A DNA stretch of 55,547 nucleotides. Origin: CAUPWF01 sp964369775. Its GTDB lineage: Bacteria > Bacillota > Clostridia > Lachnospirales > Lachnospiraceae. This document shows, piece by piece, positions 53,207 to 55,547 of the stretch (the stretch's first letter is position 1; each line of letters opens with the position of its first letter). The translations under genes and the position numbers were made by a program. The DNA lies in contig CAYJHQ010000021.1 in NCBI GenBank assembly GCA_964369775.1, forward strand, positions 1-55,547, written 5' to 3'. The notes beneath the pieces were generated by a model that saw only the letters and a list, made by a program, of their open reading frames with translations, did no database searches and had not been told where the DNA came from.

Positions 53207-54223
53207 TTAGTTAAAACCTATAATTCTCTGTGTAATCACATAGACCAAAGAAGAAATTTTTCTTCCTGATTTTCCAGGAAGATTTGTCGTATGCCCCAAA
53301 ATTCCATAGCGAATACGAATGAATAATGATAAGTTTTTCTTCTTTAAATAATACCACAACTCTTCTTTCTTTTTTAAATTTTCATCATCTTGTGAGCGTA
53401 TTGCAATTATAGAAGAAACGGTCATCATAATTGCAATGTAATTCACCATATACTTCTTTAGCTTCCTAGACTCAATGCTTTTCAAATCATACTTATCAAT
53501 TAACAACTTTGTAACGTATATCTGTTGATCTATTCTTGCAATCATATTTTTTTCATTTACAGACTGTCCATCTCTTCCAATGTAATAACGATAGAAGTCC
53601 ACATTCATATAGTAGATTTTTCGTATATGAGGCAGTGGGTAATACACATATACATTATCTACATAAAATGTGTGTTTTGGCAATTTTAGCTGAATAAGCT
53701 TTAGCAAATCTGTTCGATAGGTTACGGAATGCATGAGGATATATTGATCCGTTCTAAATCTTCCTACATCATTCCAATCAAATATCTTATTTACGGGAAG
53801 TGCATTTCGATAATGAATCACCTTTTTCTTTTTAGCATCCACTTTTTCATATACGTAATTCGAAACCAACATGTCAATTTCTACACTACTTGATTCAAAT
53901 TCTTTTAATTTCTCTAGTATTTTTCGGTATGCTTTTTCCTCTAACCAATCATCACTATCTAGAACTTTAAAATATTTCCCTGTCGCATGTGCAAGCCCTG
54001 TATTTACAGCTTCACCATGTCCACCATTTTTTTGATCGATCACTTTAACAATCGAAGGATATTTTTCTTGATATTCATGTGCAATTTCTGAAGTCTTATC
54101 TTGGGAGCCATCGTTAACTATGATGACTTCTACATCCTCCCCTCCCCACAAGGCACAATCGATGGCTTTTTTCATGTAACTCTCTGAATTGTAACTTGGT
54201 ATTGCAAATGTTAAATATTTCAT
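53207..54223 (-). CDS. Family 2 glycosyltransferase
   Basis: A 338-aa cytosolic or membrane-associated glycosyltransferase with the GT-A fold. The nucleotide-sugar motifs are VIIVNDGSQDKT, the KVLDSDDWL DxD-type metal site and NGGHGEAVNTGL. The C-terminal 150 residues are charged, with a hydrophobic patch (about 262-285) that could associate with the membrane. The start follows AGGGAGGGAAT. It begins 15 nt after the stop of the thiolase-like tRNA gene, so they are likely cotranscribed. Sugar donor and acceptor cannot be predicted; cell-surface polysaccharide or teichoic-type glycosylation is the general expectation. Confidence 0.9.
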   Translation of the reverse strand: MKYLTFAIPSYNSESYMKKAIDCALWGGEDVEVIIVNDGSQDKTSEIAHEYQEKYPSIVKVIDQKNGGHGEAVNTGLAHATGKYFKVLDSDDWLEEKAYRKILEKLKEFESSSVEIDMLVSNYVYEKVDAKKKKVIHYRNALPVNKIFDWNDVGRFRTDQYILMHSVTYRTDLLKLIQLKLPKHTFYVDNVYVYYPLPHIRKIYYMNVDFYRYYIGRDGQSVNEKNMIARIDQQIYVTKLLIDKYDLKSIESRKLKKYMVNYIAIMMTVSSIIAIRSQDDENLKKKEELWYYLKKKNLSLFIRIRYGILGHTTNLPGKSGRKISSLVYVITQRIIGFN

Positions 54224-54238
54224 ATTCCCTCCCTAATT

Positions 54239-55393
54239 TTACTTTTCGTATTCTTCTAAAAAATGGTGTCTTTCACCTTTTTTCTTATATGCTATAACGG
54301 TATCCATATTTACGTTCTCAACGCTTTTAAATATATTACTTTCAATAAATGGATTTACTCGTTTCAGATCCCTTATTAAGTCTTTAATCTCCATGCGCTT
54401 CGATACATTGATCCCATCATCTCTACAAGTGGTACAAGTATCCGTAAACCGACATGCACATTGGATAAATTGTAGGCTATGATAGTCTCTCCACCTTTTA
54501 ATATCATCTTCACGTACAAGATACATTGGGCGAATCAACTCCATTCCTTCGAAATTAGTACTATGTAGCTTCGGCATCATGGTTTGTACTTGTGCTCCAT
54601 ACATCATGCCCATCAAAATAGTCTCAATCACGTCATCGTAATGATGACCAAGGGCTATTTTATTACACCCTAGTTCTTTTGCTTTACTATACAAGTGCCC
54701 TCTTCGCATTCTTGCACACAAATAGCATGGTGACTTTTCAATATCATAAACAGTCTCAAAAATATCTGTTTCAAATACTGTAACTGGAATCCCCATCTTC
54801 TCTGCATTATTCTCAATAACACTTCTATTTAGCTCATTATACCCTGGATCCATCACTAAAAACACCATATCAAATTCGAACTTTCTATGACGCTTAAGCT
54901 CTTGGAATAGCTTCGCCATCAACATTGAATCTTTTCCGCCGGAAATACAAATCGCTACCTTATCACCTTCTTTTAACAACTCATATTCTCTTATAGCCTT
55001 CGCGAACTTACTAAAGATACTCTTCTTAAACTTCTTCTGTAATCCCTTTTCAATCTCTCCGCAAATCTGACTCTCTATTACCTTTTCCTTCTCCATTTTC
55101 CTCAAAAGCCACTGTGCATGACCGCCAACTAGATGTGAACAGGATACGCCTAACTCTTCTAGCTCCCACACTGCTTCCTCGCTTATAATCCCTCGAGCGC
55201 AATATAGAATCAACTGTTTCTCTTTCGGAAATTCCTTCACTCTTTCTTTTAATTCATATTCTGGTATATGAATCGCACCCTCTATCGCGCCATATTCAAA
55301 TGCACTTTTTTCTCTCATGTCCACTAGAATATAGCTATCTTTTTCCAATATTTCTATCTCTTCTACCGTTATGGTGTGATTTTTATCTTGCAT
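54239..55393 (-). CDS. Rhodanese-TtcA fusion, predicted tRNA 2-thiolation enzyme
   Basis: A 384-aa protein with a rhodanese domain (about 1-105), whose Cys in LYCARGI would carry a persulfide, fused to a PP-loop ATP-pyrophosphatase domain (about 125-370) of the TtcA/TtuA type. The PP-loop is ISGGKDSMLMAK. CYLCARMRRGHLY supplies a CxxC pair, HHYDDVIETIL is the family motif, and the extra CACRFTDTCTTC cluster near 305-320 may bind metal. TtcA enzymes insert sulfur at C32 of tRNA using an iron-sulfur cluster. The fusion suggests the rhodanese hands sulfur directly to the PP-loop active site. The start follows AGGAAGAAAAT. The exact tRNA position, or another thiolated substrate, is not certain. 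Confidence 0.85.
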   Translation of the reverse strand: MQDKNHTITVEEIEILEKDSYILVDMREKSAFEYGAIEGAIHIPEYELKERVKEFPKEKQLILYCARGIISEEAVWELEELGVSCSHLVGGHAQWLLRKMEKEKVIESQICGEIEKGLQKKFKKSIFSKFAKAIREYELLKEGDKVAICISGGKDSMLMAKLFQELKRHRKFEFDMVFLVMDPGYNELNRSVIENNAEKMGIPVTVFETDIFETVYDIEKSPCYLCARMRRGHLYSKAKELGCNKIALGHHYDDVIETILMGMMYGAQVQTMMPKLHSTNFEGMELIRPMYLVREDDIKRWRDYHSLQFIQCACRFTDTCTTCRDDGINVSKRMEIKDLIRDLKRVNPFIESNIFKSVENVNMDTVIAYKKKGERHHFLEEYEK

Positions 55394-55547
55394 ATTTTCT
55401 TCCTATTATGATTACTTTTCAACTTTTTATTAAATATTTATCATCTAGATTATACTTTTATGATAGAATAAAATCAATACAAAGTTTTATACCGATAGTG
55501 TAAAGTGAGGTATGAAAAACGTAGAGTAAAAAAATAGGTACTAACAG

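Noticed and set aside
55394..55547. Start of a gene at the right edge (GTGAGGT ATG near 55512)
   Set aside because: The frame stops after five codons. Nothing else is supported in this 154-bp end.

Overview
The window is AT-rich DNA from a low-GC Gram-positive anaerobe, most probably a spore-forming member of the Clostridia (Lachnospiraceae-like). This is inferred from gene content: LL-diaminopimelate aminotransferase (dapL) with dapF, glnA followed by an ANTAR regulator, HPr kinase with a ROK glucokinase, a PdaB-like deacetylase, SpoIIE/SpoIIAB/SpoIIAA-type regulators and Spo0A-box-like sites. No rRNA, tRNA, CRISPR array, phage or intact insertion sequence was seen.

Layout. 1-374: start of a secreted protein cut by the window edge. 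611-4874 (minus): a GGDEF/EAL sensor, an aldo/keto reductase and luxS. 4875-5182: a divergent control region with two exact Spo0A-type boxes. 5183-8330: a BCCT transporter (plus), then a two-gene ABC exporter (minus). 8469-11105 (plus): ackA, interrupted only by an assembly gap, and nagA. 11167-12462 (minus): tenA and a ThiT-like thiamine transporter. 12527-14515: a long FtsA-like ATPase. 14604-15812: a nuclease-like ORF beside a 73-bp tandem repeat array. 15915-18540: deoC and a SpoIIE-type phosphatase.

18721-28714 is the most unusual part. An anti-sigma kinase/STAS pair (plus) converges on a two-gene operon (minus): a 2447-aa NRPS with order C-A-T-C-A-T-R, and a MATE transporter fused to an anti-sigma-kinase-like ATPase domain. 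Together with the SpoIIE phosphatase this looks like a dipeptide-aldehyde or pyrazinone-type biosynthetic locus with its own exporter and a nearby partner-switching module.

28883-31760: an RsmH-family methyltransferase (plus) and a DUF975/CmpB-like membrane protein (minus). 31816-36797: a five-gene oligopeptide/nickel-type ABC importer. Its leader (36963-37113) holds a clear cobalamin riboswitch followed by an intrinsic terminator, so the cargo is predicted to be cobalt or a corrinoid-related compound. 37255-40426: a nitroreductase and a class A penicillin-binding protein with a proline-rich repeat tail. 40505-46376 (minus): ROK glucokinase, hprK, uvrC, ftsH. 46645-48252: pyrG. 48307-53134 (minus): pdaB-like, glnA, ANTAR regulator, dapF and dapL in a row. 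53207-55393 (minus): a family 2 glycosyltransferase and a rhodanese-TtcA fusion.

The 100-N gap at 8819-8918 is flanked by identical 55-bp sequences. Collapsing them restores one acetate kinase frame, so the break is an assembly artefact.
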